A DNA stretch of 64,000 bases from Cyprinodon diabolis (GCA_030533445.1 CM060066.1:35410235-35474234); one strand, 5' to 3'; counted from the first letter of the stretch, positions 46,041 to 59,359 are shown. Made by a program: numbers and translations. Notes: a model not told the origin generated them from the letters alone.

Positions 46041-48329
46041 GATGACTATTTTCATGAATCTATCAGTTTATCATAGCTTCTGGAATGTGTTGCAGGGATG
46101 CCAGGAATTTTACAAATATAAACCCGTTTTGTTCCCAAAGGTTGTCAGCCTGGTAGTCCATCAGTTGTGCTGGGGTCTGATCTTGAGAGGTCTCTGATGT
46201 TTCAAAACCTAAAAAACACTAATAATGCTATAATATACTATATTTAACACTAATAATTCTATAATATACCGGTACTATAATTGATTGCTGAAATCGGTAG
46301 TAGAACAATTGAATATTAGTTAGAAAACAACCAACATGCAGCATCCATGTCCTAATGAAATGGTACCATACAGATGTAATGTTAAGGGAAATTTTGGCTG
46401 GGACTAGATTAGATATAGATTTCTTTTTTTTTTACTACTTAGAACTGAAATTGGACACTCCAAGAAGATACTCTTGCTAGTCCAGTTAATAACTCAAGGC
46501 AACCAAAGATTGGCCTATTTTACTTAAACATTTATGTAACAGGAACAAAAGGGTGTCAACCTGGAAAATGTATTCAAAATCTGACAAGTGCAACTAATGT
46601 TAACCAACAACATTTTATGGACAATTGTAGTTTTTTATGGCATTCTGAGTTGCTTCATCCTTACATACTTTCATGGTGCAGTTGGTTGTGTTCTTTCCCC
46701 AATAATGGCAGTGCCCTAAAAAAGCTAGCATTTCCTCATCTCATCTGAACACAGAATGACCCACAGATAGATCATTGTAAGCCCCCCCCCCCCCCCCCCC
46801 CCCCCTTGTCTTCTTTTAAGCGTATTTCTACTGGAATCCTGTCACCACCCCTTTTTGGGAAGCAGCACAGTCCAGAAGGCTGATGCATACCAGAGTTGGA
46901 GCAGCCTAGCAAGCCTGCCAGCCCCATCATGTTACATGAGGAAATGAGTTTGTGTCAGGACTATTTTGGAGTTGCTTTGAAGTCTTATTTTACCCACTTT
47001 GCCTCCAGGGGGACAGCACAGAAAGCAAAGGGGGGTTGGATGGTACAATGTGGGGAAAAATACTGAAATGCCCTGATAACCAAAGCAAACTCTCCTGATC
47101 TGTGCTGAGGTAGTCAAAGTATATAGAAGCACCTAATCCTTTGAGTTAACTATGTATATCACAGTGTTGAATGGGCACATTTGAGTTGTGTGTTCAATCT
47201 TAAAGTCCCATATAAATCTCATCTTCAAATCAGCATGCATACACATCTCCTCAGGGAAGTGTTTCATTATCCTGAGGCTTTTTACTATTTAGGTTTTATT
47301 TATGTATAACTAGCTTTTTGTACTCATTATCTTAACATTAACTGCAACATTTGTATGACTTTGAGGCAAATTATGCCTTTGTACAGCGAGCTGAAAAAAA
47401 GTGACGGCCTTATTGTATGTTTAAATAAAGGTTTTGTATTAAACTTCCTTTGCAAAAAGACTTTAAAAAAAGAGTGTGGAGGACATGAACAAATAGATAA
47501 ACAGACATATCACTAACTCACAACTAACACAGACATGTTGTTATTATCACATTGTACAAATTCATAGATCAATAGGCAGCAGTGGATCTGTCAATATAAG
47601 CCCCAAGCATCAGACTCCTCAGTGGGTTGTATGAAAAGGGGAATATTCCTTAGGCTGCACACACAATGATTTTTATTCTGTATCTGGGAAAAAGAAATAT
47701 GTACATACACAGGGGACTGTCTTGCAATCTTTTTACACACTCAGACAGACACATTAAAACAATAAGCCTAGAAGTGTCCAGTCAGCAGTGGTTTGACCTC
47801 ATAGGCATGTTTACAGATCTGTAATCAACGTTTGTCCCCAGTGTCCCATTTGTTGCTATTTTTGAGAAGGAACAACAATGTTGCTCTCCAAAAAGAAATT
47901 GGATTTTGCACATGTGCAGAAATACACAAATACACAAACAGCATTCTGCTAAAGATGATCAATGATTGCACCCTTGTTGTATCCCCTGCAATGGTCCTGG
48001 AGCAGAAAACTGAGAGGGGAATCCCGCAGTGCTGTTTTGGGCATCCATGCTAGCACAAGACAACTTCACTATCCCTACCTTAGCAGGGGGCGATAATCAC
48101 ATAAGGCTCCCCTGACAAGAGAGATTTATTTCAGCTTCGGTCCCCTTAAGACTCGCAGTCCGTGCCAGAATGCTGATGATGTTACAATAAGGTCTGTGGT
48201 TTTTAATGCTTTTCCTGAGCATTCTTCGTTATTCATTTTTTGCAAAATCAATATGCTTTTGGCAAAAATGTTGAAATTCTTTTATGCATGTATTGGAAAC
48301 CTGAACTGAAACAACATAACTGCTTATTG
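46041..48329. other. Unassigned sequence with simple repeats
   Basis: No gene recognised. About 46214-46270 holds a tandem pair of AACACTAATAATKCTATAATATAC. 46782-46805 is a run of 24 C. At 46953-47140 there is an LTR-like start (TGTCAGGACTATTTTGG) with a TATA-like motif but no second end. Confidence 0.5.
46782..46805. repeat. C24 homopolymer
   Basis: Twenty-four C in a row. Length may be inexact in the assembly because such runs are hard to sequence. Confidence 0.95.
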
Positions 48330-48442
48330 ATAGATCTATCTACCTATCTGTCTTTCCTATCTGCCTGTCTGTCTAGATACATCTCTCTCCATCTCTCTCT
48401 CTCTCACTCTCTCTCTCTCTCCATATAATTATATGGACTATT

Positions 48443-48499
<57 letters not shown>
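48330..48499. repeat. Compound microsatellite: CTAT/CTGT, CT, then AT
   Basis: CTAT and CTGT units (48330-48375), CT repeats (about 48383-48421), then uninterrupted (AT)n at 48451-48499. Confidence 0.95.
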
Positions 48500-48502
<3 letters not shown>

Positions 48503-51408
48503 GTTTATAGTACTTTATAGTTTCACCACGCTCTGTCAAGTTTGCCCTTTTCTCTGACCATGTGCGTTACTGATCTTTTTGGTTGCATAAACACTGGCAT
48601 TTAGCTGTTTGGTAGAAGTGATAGTGTTGCTCATGCTGGCTGTTATTGATCTGTTTTATATTACATAAATATCTATACTTTCAAAAACCTTCAAAAAAAA
48701 AAACAACCCAAAGAATTCTTGGTTTTAATTTATTCTGAGGTCTAGTAATACATCTAAGAATCCCATGAAACTCGTATAAGCTTCTTTGTGGGCCTGCTGA
48801 GCTCCCTGCTACCCAGGGAGCCTGGCTTCCAGCAGCTATGCCCCATTCATCACCTGCTTTCAGCAACTACCGCCAAGCTGCCTCCGGCTTGAAGGCCAGG
48901 TAGGGCGCTGATTGGGGTACAATGTTTGGGGGATTAGTTATCAAAAGCTTGAGCCCTCTGTCCTACATCTGCCTTTCACTCCCTAGCTGGGGGTGGGGAG
49001 AGCTCCAACAGCGGCCAAGGTCACCATCTACATCTCTGCAGGAGGTAACTTGGAGAAAACCCTGGGAACTGGCTAGCTATCCTGGGCTAGCACGCTATCG
49101 GCACAGCGGGTGTCTCAGCCACAAAACATTCATCTGCTGGGGCTGTGGATGGTACGGCTGACAACAGAATAATGCTTTGCTGTTACTTTATTCTCACTTT
49201 CGCTGTCTTTTCTGTCGTCTCCCACCTCTTTATTTCTTTTGTTGTGCTTCATCTTTCTCAGCCTCATTCTGTGGGATTTACTTTCCTCTTTATATCACTG
49301 AATGGTATGTTAAGTTAGAATGATGACAAAACTAGTACAATAGAAAGTTTAGTTTTGAAACAACATTCTCAAATCAACCTGGAAAACCTCCTGTCTTCTT
49401 TGATTGTGTGCTTTCATGCATATGTGCTTTGAACTGAGGAAATATCATTGAAAATTTGTGAATCACCTCCTAAAATTCATGTGACAGAGTAGTGATTATA
49501 GTTATCGTTTTAAGCCGATTTGGCGTCCTGTGGTGCGACACATTGGGCAAAGAAATCCTGGCGAGACAGCTGGTATAGACTCCTAGATTTAGAGCAGAAA
49601 GGCCTTTACATTTTCAGAGATCGCAGACTGGGCAGATTAGCTTAGCAGGCTAGGTCTGTGAAGAGGAGAAGCAGCAAGCGCTGAAGTAACGATGAAGAAA
49701 AATGAGTTGTCTGCTTGTGCCAGTTGAGGCAAGAAAGCAAACATGACCCGCCACCCCACCCGTCTACCAGCACACCCTTGCTGAGATATCGCCAAGTTGT
49801 CATGACAACAGGGATGTTCTGCTGATGAGGTCTCGCTCAGCGCTGTCCAATCAGATCGGGGAGCCACAACCGCAGCGTGAACAGGGGAGGACGCACCTAT
49901 TCCAGTTGCACAATACTGAGAGAGGATAGGCGAAACCCAGGACCACCAACGGGAAATTGGCAATCTGTGGGAGGCTGTGAATGGGCCGCTATGGTTCGAC
50001 AATCCACAGACAGCTGGGGGTCGTGGATACAGGGGCAGCCAGGTAGGGGGTCTATGTTCTGTATGATGCTATTAGCGCTGCTATGGTTGTTTCAATTTCT
50101 GCTAAGTGTTGAAATATTGTTTTGTTTTTCTACATTTGCATGAATAAAAAGAAATAGCAAACATTTGTAATGGATTTAACAATGTTACTGTGTATTTGAT
50201 GTAGCTATCGTATTCTTCCAGCTTCACAGGAAATTTCTAAATAACTCCTGCAGGTGGTTTGCGACAACCAAGTGCAAAAGCTACAACGTGTAGAAGAGAA
50301 TTATAACACCAAAAATGATATGTCACATACAATTAACTTAAGTAGAATTTAGCATTTATTTCTCTGCGGGATACGACCCGAGTGTAAATGGCGGTAAAAT
50401 GGAGAAACTGCTGGAAGTACACCAAGAAAAAAAAAAGATCTCCTGGTGTTTGATTCAGGCCTTTATTTCAAGCTGAATGGAGGTATTTTCCCTTCAGTGT
50501 GTCCCTGATTGCCCAAAAAGAAAAGCTAAAGTTGCTGGACGATGGAAAGATTTTAGGGGAGAGTGCGCGCTTTGCACTGCAGGCAGCCATTTCGGTCACT
50601 GCTTACTAAGGCTTATAATTTCAGCCTATTAAACTGTAGCTGACCACAATAGGTATTCTTTTTCTTCACAGGTTTTCGCATTTCTATGCAATGGTTATGA
50701 TAGCTGCTGATGTAAACACTGGCCGTTTGGCTCTTCCTTAGAGCCCCTTTATTTTTACTCCAGTCCCTCTATCACACCAGGCTCTCTGTGGGACACCTAT
50801 TGATAGACTGGCCCCTGGTTGTGGATGTGTTTGACTCTTCAAACTAGGGAATGAAATGAAGGTTGTCAGCATGGCAAAACCACCTTTATTTGCTCCTAGC
50901 TGGATATCACCATGTTTATTTCTTTGAATGTTCACAGCAGTTAAATGGTTTTATAAATTCTAGTGCCAAAGCAAGACAGACATCTAAGCAGGATGTCTCG
51001 TGGGAGGTATGGTGGTTAGAATATTTGGGAGGCTTAAATTTTTTACCCTATTAAAACCCTTAAAATGTATTACTGAAATGCTGATGAGGAACAGTATTCT
51101 TGTACCTTATTTAATGCTAAAAAATAATTTATTAGTGTTTTTATAATCACAATGCCATAGAAGGTAGTATGTGGTCACCAACAATAATTTTAGTGGACCA
51201 AATTTTTGTGGACCATTTTTACCTTTTGCAAAAAAAACAATCTTCCTTTATACTCCTTTATTTAAAAAAAGAACTTGAAGTTGAGTTTTAAAACAAATTA
51301 ATTTAATGAAGCATTTATTTCTGTATCAAATTAGCTAGATAATATATTAGATATTGGAGGAATGTTATAATTGTTATTATTATTATATTTTATTTTTTAT
51401 TAGTACAC
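48500..51408. other. Unassigned sequence, partly GC-richer
   Basis: No confirmed gene. 48770-49160 and 49640-50060 are clearly richer in G+C than their surroundings. The second holds an RFX-like palindrome, a CCAAT box and a possible splice donor (see the promoter entry). Nothing else recognised. Confidence 0.45.
49796..50043 (+). promoter_or_regulatory. Candidate TATA-less promoter and first exon
   Basis: GTTGTCATGACAAC (49796-49809) is a perfect 14-bp palindrome close to the RFX X-box. About 38 bases downstream CCAATCAG (49847-49854) is an NF-Y type CCAAT box, the exact reverse of the MHC class II Y-box core. A GC-richer stretch follows and ends in CAGCCAG/GTAGGG near 50042, a usable splice donor. 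No coding match. RFX plus NF-Y sites are common in ciliary and housekeeping promoters, so this is an inference from motifs only. Confidence 0.25.
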
Positions 51409-51672
51409 TAAGGGCCGGATTTATCATGATCCAATTTTGCGTGCAGTAATTTGCGCTCGCAAACTGGAATTTTGCGCAAGGGGCTGAACCATGGTTTGCG
51501 GGTGATTTAACAAGAGCGATCGCGTAACTGGTGGCAGGTGCAAAACTGTTGGAGACGCCCTATTTAAATGATGGTTTTGTGCGTTTTGTGGTTTGCGGCA
51601 AAGTAGTTTGTAGTTTGTACAAACTAGTGCATTAAGAAATTTTAATCTTACAGTGACACCCCCACCCCCTCC

Positions 51673-51692
51673 AATATATATATATATATATA

Positions 51693-51778
<86 letters not shown>
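51673..51778. repeat. (TA)n microsatellite inside the Harbinger element
   Basis: About 105 bp of alternating T and A with one C interruption near 51693. Creates a spurious Tyr-Ile frame. Confidence 0.97.
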
Positions 51779-51779
<1 letters not shown>

Positions 51780-52029
51780 CTTTGCCAACCTTTATTCCCT
51801 AAGGTGGCATGTGGCTGAATTTCTACTTCACTGCAGTAAAAAAAAACAATAACAAAAAGAACAAAACAAAAAAAAAACAGGTGTTTTGTATTGGCCTGTA
51901 GAAAAATGCACATACCAAATGGCTCACAAGAAGTGACTGTGGATGAGATGACTGCGTGTACGCATCCCCGCAGCATTGGCATGTTGCTCCACAGGCGCAA
52001 GGGGCAGGTCGGGGTTCTCCGTTAGGGCG

Positions 52030-52344
52030 TCAGGGCGACATGGCATTTAGAACGTCGAACAACACTTCTGAAAAACGAGATTGGGAGATCCCAGATGCAA
52101 AAAAGTGCAATGTTGCAAGGAGTTTTGTGATATCTGGTATTGCGTGGGTCCTCCTTGTGGCTGGCTCCAAATCCATTCGGAGTTCCCCCAACAGCTCCAA
52201 AATGGCAATGCTGGATAAACGATATGTTTTGATGATCGTTTCCTCGTTCATTGCAAAAATATTCACACGGAGTGAAAAAATGCGTTCTCTGCGTCACCTT
52301 GCTTCATTTCGATGTCTCCTTCTTGGGACAATAACCGCTGCCAT
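52030..52344 (-). pseudogene. Harbinger transposase (HARBI1-like) N-terminal fragment
   Basis: Minus-strand ATG at 52344 starts MAAVIVPRRRHRNEAR and soon meets a TGA stop. The same frame resumes and carries YRLSSIAILELLGELRMDLE, PATRRTHAIPDITKLLATLH and SQSRFSEVLFDVLNAM. These are the conserved helical N-terminal segments of Harbinger transposases (HARBI1 in vertebrates), with a short deletion between FASG and ISQS. The catalytic DDE nuclease is missing. Inactive. Confidence 0.85.
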
Positions 52345-52741
52345 GTGTGCGCAATTACGCATACAGACCATTTGCACCTTCTTTTGAAACGTGTTAAATA
52401 TAGAGTCAGATACCGTTAGCAAAATTGCTTTCAGGTTTAATAAATCACTTTGCGAGTGCTAAATTAATATATTTACATGTTCTCCTCCCACAAGACGCAC
52501 TTTTGCGTGTAAACGCCTGATGTTGCATATTCATTGCAGAAAAAGTACTAAATGGATAAGAGGCGCTATTTAGCACGTTTTAAAGACCAAATCCTTTTAG
52601 CATGCTGTTGATAGATCAGTTTGTACATTTTTTAGCGTGCGCAGTGAAATAGCTCACGTTTTTATACACGCAAACCTTTGATAGATCCGGCCCTAAGAGT
52701 CTAAAGTTTTGTAACACCTTCTGATTAATGCTTTGTCTACA

Positions 52742-52850
52742 TTTCTTCATTTTAATTGCTGCGTCTGTGGGAAGCCATTTCAAGTGACTACCTCTTGAAG
52801 CTCATTGAGGGAATGCCAATTGTGCATCAAGTACCAATCAAAACAAAGGG
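52742..52850 (+). mobile_element. Tc1/mariner transposase C-terminal fragment
   Basis: GGGAAGCCATTTCAAGTGAC and CTCTTGAAGCTCATTGAGGG, then GAATGCCAATTGTGCATCAAG, follow the end of the transposase gene of another widespread teleost Tc1 family, by memory. It lies just to the right of the Harbinger insertion. The matching part to the left of the Harbinger was not found. Confidence 0.6.
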
Positions 52851-55800
52851 GGTTAATTTGCATATATTTATTAAAAAATAAATTTTTTAATCTGTCTTGT
52901 GTCCTTGTAAATACATCTGCCATGCCGATTATGCGGCATGATTATCAAAATAGATTAAATTAATCAGTATTGACTCTTTGAGGATAATCACTTGTTTTGT
53001 AGAATCTATTCATTGAAAGAAAAGTGTTGCCAGCAGCAGCCCATTTTTATCACAGCAAACAGTTTTTGGTGTCAGTATGTTTTTCATACATTAAAAATGA
53101 ATCTGCATCACATCAAAATATTGGACAGCAGACTGTAAATGTTCCTTCCTTCTCAGCAGTATCTCTCCATAAAGACACTGAAGACATTTGACTGTAGTAG
53201 ATCCATCTGCCTCAGCCTAAAAATCAGACAGTGGATTCAACCTTACAAGCTGATTACTGGAATATTATATCATTTTCTTTGGAAATCAACACTGCCTACT
53301 AAATCAGACTAATCGTGTATGAAATGAAAGCAGTTGACCCAACTGCTAATTGTTGTTTGAGTTGGAGCTCAGAATGGGACGCATTAATTGCAGATATAAA
53401 TATGTACATTTTGTCATTTCCCTTGTTTTGTCCTCTCACTGAAATTTAGGTACGTAACTTTTGCCATTATGAGCAGCACAAACTTATTCTTTGGATCTTA
53501 TTAAAGAAGATGTTGTTTTGCTCAAGAAACATTTTTTTTTAGCCAAATTTGGGCATGGTACCAGTAAACCCAGCAAAAGTTGTTTATTTATTCAGTTATG
53601 CTCATTCGTCAATTCTGAGTGGGTGAAAAGGGATTTCCCTCCTTCTTTGAAGTTAAACATCAAAAGAGTTGCGGAGAGTTTGTGGATGGTGGTGTTAGAT
53701 AGTTTGCAGAACGAGAGGGTTTGTAAATCCAAAGCATGACTGGGATATGCTTTCTTTTTTCTGCTTTAGTAAGGCAGATGACTGCGATAGGATGTGGTGA
53801 GCACAACAGCATCCTGTTTACTTCTGACTCTGAGGTTTGGAGTGACATCAGCAGAAAACAGGATTTATGCAGCACAAGCATTTTTGTACAGATGTTATCA
53901 GCTTTTAATAAAATGTTTGGCAGTGTATTTTTTTCATTTCTTTCAAAAGATCTTCATTTTAACAGGACTGGTTTAATTAAGATTTAAAAAGTGAACCACA
54001 GGGGCCCTTGGGAAACTTGGCAACTTGTTTGGAATTCATATATGTCATCTTGTCATGAAATGTATCCACGTTCTAAAAAAATCACAGTTTGAAATTTCCC
54101 AAAGGAGAGGGTGTAAAAGTTAATGTTTCAAAGAGCTGAAATTAATTGCTGGAGACACATTTGTCAGTATATGTCATCATACGGCTGATTAGACCACCCG
54201 GTGGTTGCCCGTTTAAAAACATGCAGTTTTTATTGAAGAACTTCCAAAGCGGCACCAAAAGGTTCATTTTTTTTCTTTCCTCCTGCACACCATCCCAACA
54301 GATTCAGATCCTATGATCTACAGATGGGCTTCCAGTATGCACATCACTGCCTTTGAAAAGAGTGCAAAGCATGAAATAAAGAGGAACAAGGTCCTCAAAC
54401 CTCTCCAGTGGGAAAAGTTATTCTAGCCAGTTACCTTTCCAGCTTTCCCTGGAAGTAGAAGAAACTATCCAGTGAATGTCATGTAGCAAACACTTCACAG
54501 TTCACTCAGACCCCAGGCTTGAAATGTCTGTTATGACCGTGTGAAGATGGAAGGGGAGCGATTTTCACAAATTAATTGCCCATCATTTGTCAGTCCCATG
54601 CAGATTAAACAAAAGCACTGCAAGAAACTGTCAGCCAAGGACAATGAATGCATCCCGCTTCTTCCCCACCATCCTACATTTGATCTAATGGAGACAGACG
54701 TGGACCACAGACAGAGCTGCAGCAGAAATATGGTCAGGTTGTAAACACACAGACATGAAGAGGAAGAGCAGGATTACAAACAGGCTTGATCTCCTCAGGG
54801 CTGTCCAGACTGGCTGACAGTGGGGAGGAGGGGCGGGGAGGCAGGAAAAAACTGATTTAGGCTCCTTTTATTCACTCCCCATCAGCCGCCTCTCTTTCGC
54901 CGGCAGCATTGTCATTTGAGCTGTCCAGATTTAACTGAGATTTCGAGATTGAAAAAGCACAACAATAAAGCTGAAGACATGCAAACGGACAGGCGATCAA
55001 AACCTGGAGGCTGCAGTGGAGGGAAACAGCTGAGACCCACCAATTTGTTACCAGCAGAATTTTAGTGGAGTCATACCATTAACCCTAAGTCTCCCTTTCC
55101 CGCCTGTTCACTTTATTGTTCTCTATTTTATAAGCATTTAAAAAGAAACTCTATCTTTTCCTCCACACAGATTGGTCAGACTCCAATCTAATCAAATTGA
55201 ATTCCTCATTATCTCTTCTCTTTTCAAAATCATCAGGCTTTTTTTTAATTCCAGTGAAATTAAGTTTCATTATATCTCCATCCAGCCGCAATATTATACT
55301 CTTTGTTCTTGTCCTGGTACAGGAATGAGCAGGAATAGGCAGATCAGGAGATTATGATGAGACCGGCCTTTCTTCCATAATGTGCTGAAATGTGAGGATG
55401 CCACGGTCTGAAGATAAAGAAGCGTTCTCTCCAGCCAATTTAGATGAGGCAAATTAAAGGTCCAGAAAAGTTAGAGAGGGAATCCCGTCCTTCACAATGA
55501 TACAAGACTCTAATATCATTGGTAGCTTTGAGGCAGGTGTCTCTTCTGAAAAGAATAATTTTACATCTGCAGGAAAAATATGACCCATCATTTGAATCTC
55601 CTTTAAAAAACTTGGAAAACTGGCATAGGAGGAAATACATTTTCATTTTTCTTTGGGACTGAAATCAAGCTTTAATCTAGTATTTTATTTTACTATTCTT
55701 TAATATTTAAAAGTGTAAAAGCAGTCATTATTACAATAGGGTGTAGAATGTGGAACAGCTTCTAGGAACCATCCTCTTTAGTTGGGCTGAGCAATAAAAC

Positions 55801-56002
55801 AATAACAAAAGATGCCTGATCGATACAATTTGAATTAATGTGCAATGGATTGTTAAAGAGTCTCAGTTAACTCTGATATAGAACTGCACCGCCTTCTAGT
55901 ACATGTAGTCATAGTATTCAAAGATCTATCATCTCACAGCCAAACTAAGCAAGGTTGGTGGAAGGGCAAACTTCTCTTTAAAGTTTAAAGATTACGGTTA
56001 CA
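52851..56002. other. Unassigned sequence
   Basis: No gene or mobile element recognised. 54780-55040 is less AT-rich and contains Sox-like (CATTGTC, AACAATAAAG) and octamer-like (ATGCAAAC) motifs; possibly regulatory, unproven. Confidence 0.45.
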
Positions 56003-56004
56003 TA

Positions 56005-56333
56005 CACTGCAAAAGTGATCTAGAAATAAGTAAAAATGTCTTAAATTAAAGGTAGTTACCCTTAATTTCAGTAGGTAAATAAGATTATTTGCCAATGAAT
56101 GAAGATGAGTAGTTTTACACTTAGAATAAGATAATTAGAAAATATGCACTTGAAATAAGAGAGAGAGAAGAAAAAAAGAAATAGAAATAAGAGAATGCAA
56201 TTGTTTTTTTTGGTCATTTTTTAAATGTAAATTGTCTCGTCAAATTGGCAAAGTGTCTCACTTTCCTTCTCATTTAAAGGAACAATGCACCTATTAAAGA
56301 AAAAAACAATATAGATTTCAATTGTTTGCAGTG
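56005..56333. mobile_element. CACTGCAAA MITE, copy 2
   Basis: A 329-bp unit starting CACTGCAAAAG and ending TGTTTGCAGTG, flanked by TA on both sides (56003-56004, 56334-56335). Blocks CTAGAAATAAGTAAAAATG and TTAAATGTAAATTGTC match the reverse complement of 14587-14870. Confidence 0.7.
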
Positions 56334-56335
56334 TA

Positions 56336-59300
56336 CAGTTGAGGAAACAATTGAAGTTTTTCCCCTGGTTCTCATTTGAAATAGGTGATAAACTCCTCAG
56401 CGATATCCCTGAGCCCCAGTCTCTAGTAACCTGAGGTAGTCCTAAGGCATAAAGTCTGTGTGGGATGAGGCCCAACGGAAACTTTACTTCCTACTGCAAA
56501 ACAGAAAGTGAAATCTTCCTTTTGCTTGTCATCTGCTACTCTGCCATCATTCAATCTTTTTTATGTAGATCCATCTCTGTGTGTTTTGTCTCAGTTGTTG
56601 AACCTTTTACATGTTGATTAGGACACCAACAGAACAATTAAGGCATTTTTACGCCATAACATGTCTTCCTCTCTTTATTTATTAGCAGAAAGACAGCACT
56701 AACGTGTTCATAGTGCTATAAGTTGTTTCCTTATCCTGTCATTATGACCTTCAAATGTACTTTTTGCATAGTATATTTGTTATTTGTACTGTTGTTTATG
56801 ATTGAAAACCAAAATCTTAATCTGAATTTAATTCTCATGATCCTATTTTTTTTTTTTAGATAACTCATTTAGTGTTTTTAATTCAATTACATTATATTTA
56901 TTTATATGTGCGCTGCTAAATCCTTTGAAAATGTTCATGTTGTGTTTTAGTGGTGCTGACAGACAGTTGGAGGAGGCCAAAACAAATTTAGGGGAAACTG
57001 TTGCATCATCTATGCCATCGGTAGCATCTTATTTAGATGCTATTTTCTGTTTTTTTTTGTTTTTTACAGTAGTAACATTCAAATTGAGCTATAAATCAAA
57101 TTTATTATCTTATCTTAGGAGCTTCTGGCCTAGTTCACGACCCAATGAAAAGGTAATGCAGTGTAAGCATCAGTAAATTAGGCTCTCTCTTCAGGAGCTA
57201 CTGTACATTTTTGTTTTAATTTAGCTGACTACAAACTCTTTATAGGTTCTGACTTTAGAATGTGTTTCACACAGGAAGATTAGCATGGCAGAAGTCTTGG
57301 TATCTCCTAACTTTTAGCTGTAACCTCTCCGGACCACCTATTTTGGATTTACTGCTTAAAACCCTGTATCACGACTTCAGTGTTGAAATCCAAACTATCC
57401 CTTTACATTTTGTAAATGTTTAACAACTTTAAATATGTAATGATTTAAAAGGGTTTAATCATCAAATTATTAAAGACAGAAATAAGACATAGATTTGAAT
57501 GAATCTGGGTTTATTTTGCAACAAAAAGCTCTCTTATAATGTTGCAGATTATTTTTGACCATTTCATGAGAGGAATTGTAAATTAAGGCCTTATGAATGC
57601 CAGAGTTCGTTATAGGTTTATGCCTGTAAGAGCAGCTTTGATGAATCTCTGGAGATAAAGTAGAGAGGGAAATAAAACAATAACATCCTGCCAGTCAAAG
57701 CAGACATACGGACTCAGAGAAGTGTGCTGAGAAACACATGGGAATGCAGAAACGCACATCAAATAGAGCTGGAACATCTGCCAGCCACCAGACCAGTGGT
57801 TTAGTTATAAAGATGAGGAGGGGTCTGGTGAATGTTCTGCTATTCATTTATCTCGCATTGCTGCCCATTGGTTTTAATTACGGTTGACTCTTTCAAGTTG
57901 GAATTAGGCATGCTTCAAAAACCCTTCTTTTTTGTGCCTTACCATTGTTTTGTGGCAGCTTTGCACATCTAAGGGAGTTAACGGTGTGTGTGTCTATATT
58001 TCTACAAGTGTCTGAGCATCTTCCTGTCTTCCTGCACATCCATCTGTCCAGTTGCATTTGAACACATGCAGTAATTGATGACCATTTCTTTTTGTGTGTG
58101 CATGTTAGCTCCCCTCCATCATGTGTGTAAAATTGGACCCACCGTCTTTTCCCGGCACAGCTGCAGCAGAACTGGATTGATGTGTAACCCAAGCCGGCAC
58201 TTTAAAAGGGCGAGAGGCCTGGGCAGACGTGGTCTTGCTAGTATACCAGATGGGGCTTTATGATGAAAAGAGCGTAATCCCCATCCAGGCATCACTTCCA
58301 TCACTTGTGAACTACAAAGCCATTCACAGCATTTTATTGCAAGAAGTAATCTCTCTTTATTTCCAGCAGCTCCAAACAGAGCACATTTTTTACTGTTCTC
58401 ACTCTCTTGCTTTATTCCTATCTTCTTCTTCTTTCGCTATAGCACTTTTTTCTCCATCTCTGCTTATCTCCCTCATCTCCTACTTATTGCCCATCCCACC
58501 CCCACCCAGTCCCTCTTTGCTCTTGAAGACTTGCAAATGTGGCATTAGCTAATATTCTGAGAGCCAGGCAAGCAAACCCTTTTTATCTGCCAGGACCCAT
58601 CTGATTGAGCTACAGCATGTGCATTGGAAATGAGTGCCGCGCCTGGACCGCCAAGCCCCGGTGCCCCTAATTTGTATTCAGTATAGAAGTCAATGCAGGA
58701 CATGCTGGTTTTTGGCAATGGATTGACTCTATTTCTATTTTGCTCTTGTGCCTTTAGTTTATATGTTTCTCTCATCCTTTGCTTGCTGATTGGAGAAAGG
58801 TTTTACTCTTTTTTTCTTCTGTCACTTATAAGAAAGAACGCAAACAGTAGGTATAACAGAAGGGTGGGCAGGCTGGGCCTGTTTTAAACATGGTTGTCAT
58901 AATTCTTTATTCATTAACTTGACAAGACAAACAGTTAATAACTCACTGATGAAATAATTTCCACAAATTGCTCTCTGTTAATAGAACAAAATGTATGGGT
59001 TTGATAGAAATGTAACTAATATAATTAACTAAAAGTTGCTAAAACATATACATTAACATACATACATGGGTCCCACAGAGTCTGAAGGGTCTGAAAAAGT
59101 ATTCCAGTGTCTTGCATCATTTTCTAGGTCTTGATAAGTAGGGAAAAACGAACAAAAGTCCAACAATGCCAAACAACCACTGATCAAACTAAAATCAGAG
59201 GCAACTTGACTTTCATTCTTTTTTTCTTTTTTTTTTTTTATTGAAGACACTTCATCACCATTCTTCTGCACACTTTTAATTAAACTGTTTTTCTCCTTGC

Positions 59301-59359
59301 AATGTTTCATTCTTATATCTGTTGCATTTTTATGGTATTGGTATTTTATTTCAATTTGT
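56336..59359. other. Unassigned sequence
   Basis: No gene or mobile element recognised. 58130-58230 and 58560-58690 are GC-richer tracts of possible regulatory nature. Short frames have no motifs. Confidence 0.45.

Larger units (their letters stand above)
51412..52693 (-). mobile_element. PIF/Harbinger element with transposase remnant
   Basis: Ends GGGCCGGATTTATCA (51412) and TGATAGATCCGGCCC (52693) are inverted repeats, and both sides carry the 3-bp duplication TAA (51409-51411, 52694-52696). The element includes a (TA)n tract of about 105 bp. A minus-strand HARBI1-like N-terminal region lies at 52344-52030. Most of the nuclease domain and the Myb-like partner gene are gone. Confidence 0.92.

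Noticed and set aside
46953..47140. LTR starting TGTCAGGACTATTTTGG with a TATA-like motif
   Set aside because: No second end, polyadenylation signal or target duplication could be found.
49637..50143. Overlapping frames of 121 and 88 codons
   Set aside because: No family match, and both strands are open over the same GC-richer stretch, which points to composition rather than coding.
51632..52000. 122-codon open frame, minus
   Set aside because: Made largely by the (TA)n tract inside the Harbinger element.
56925..57176. Possible exon encoding SGADRQLEEAKTNLGETVAS
   Set aside because: A passable splice acceptor precedes it, but there is no good donor and the frame runs into T runs.
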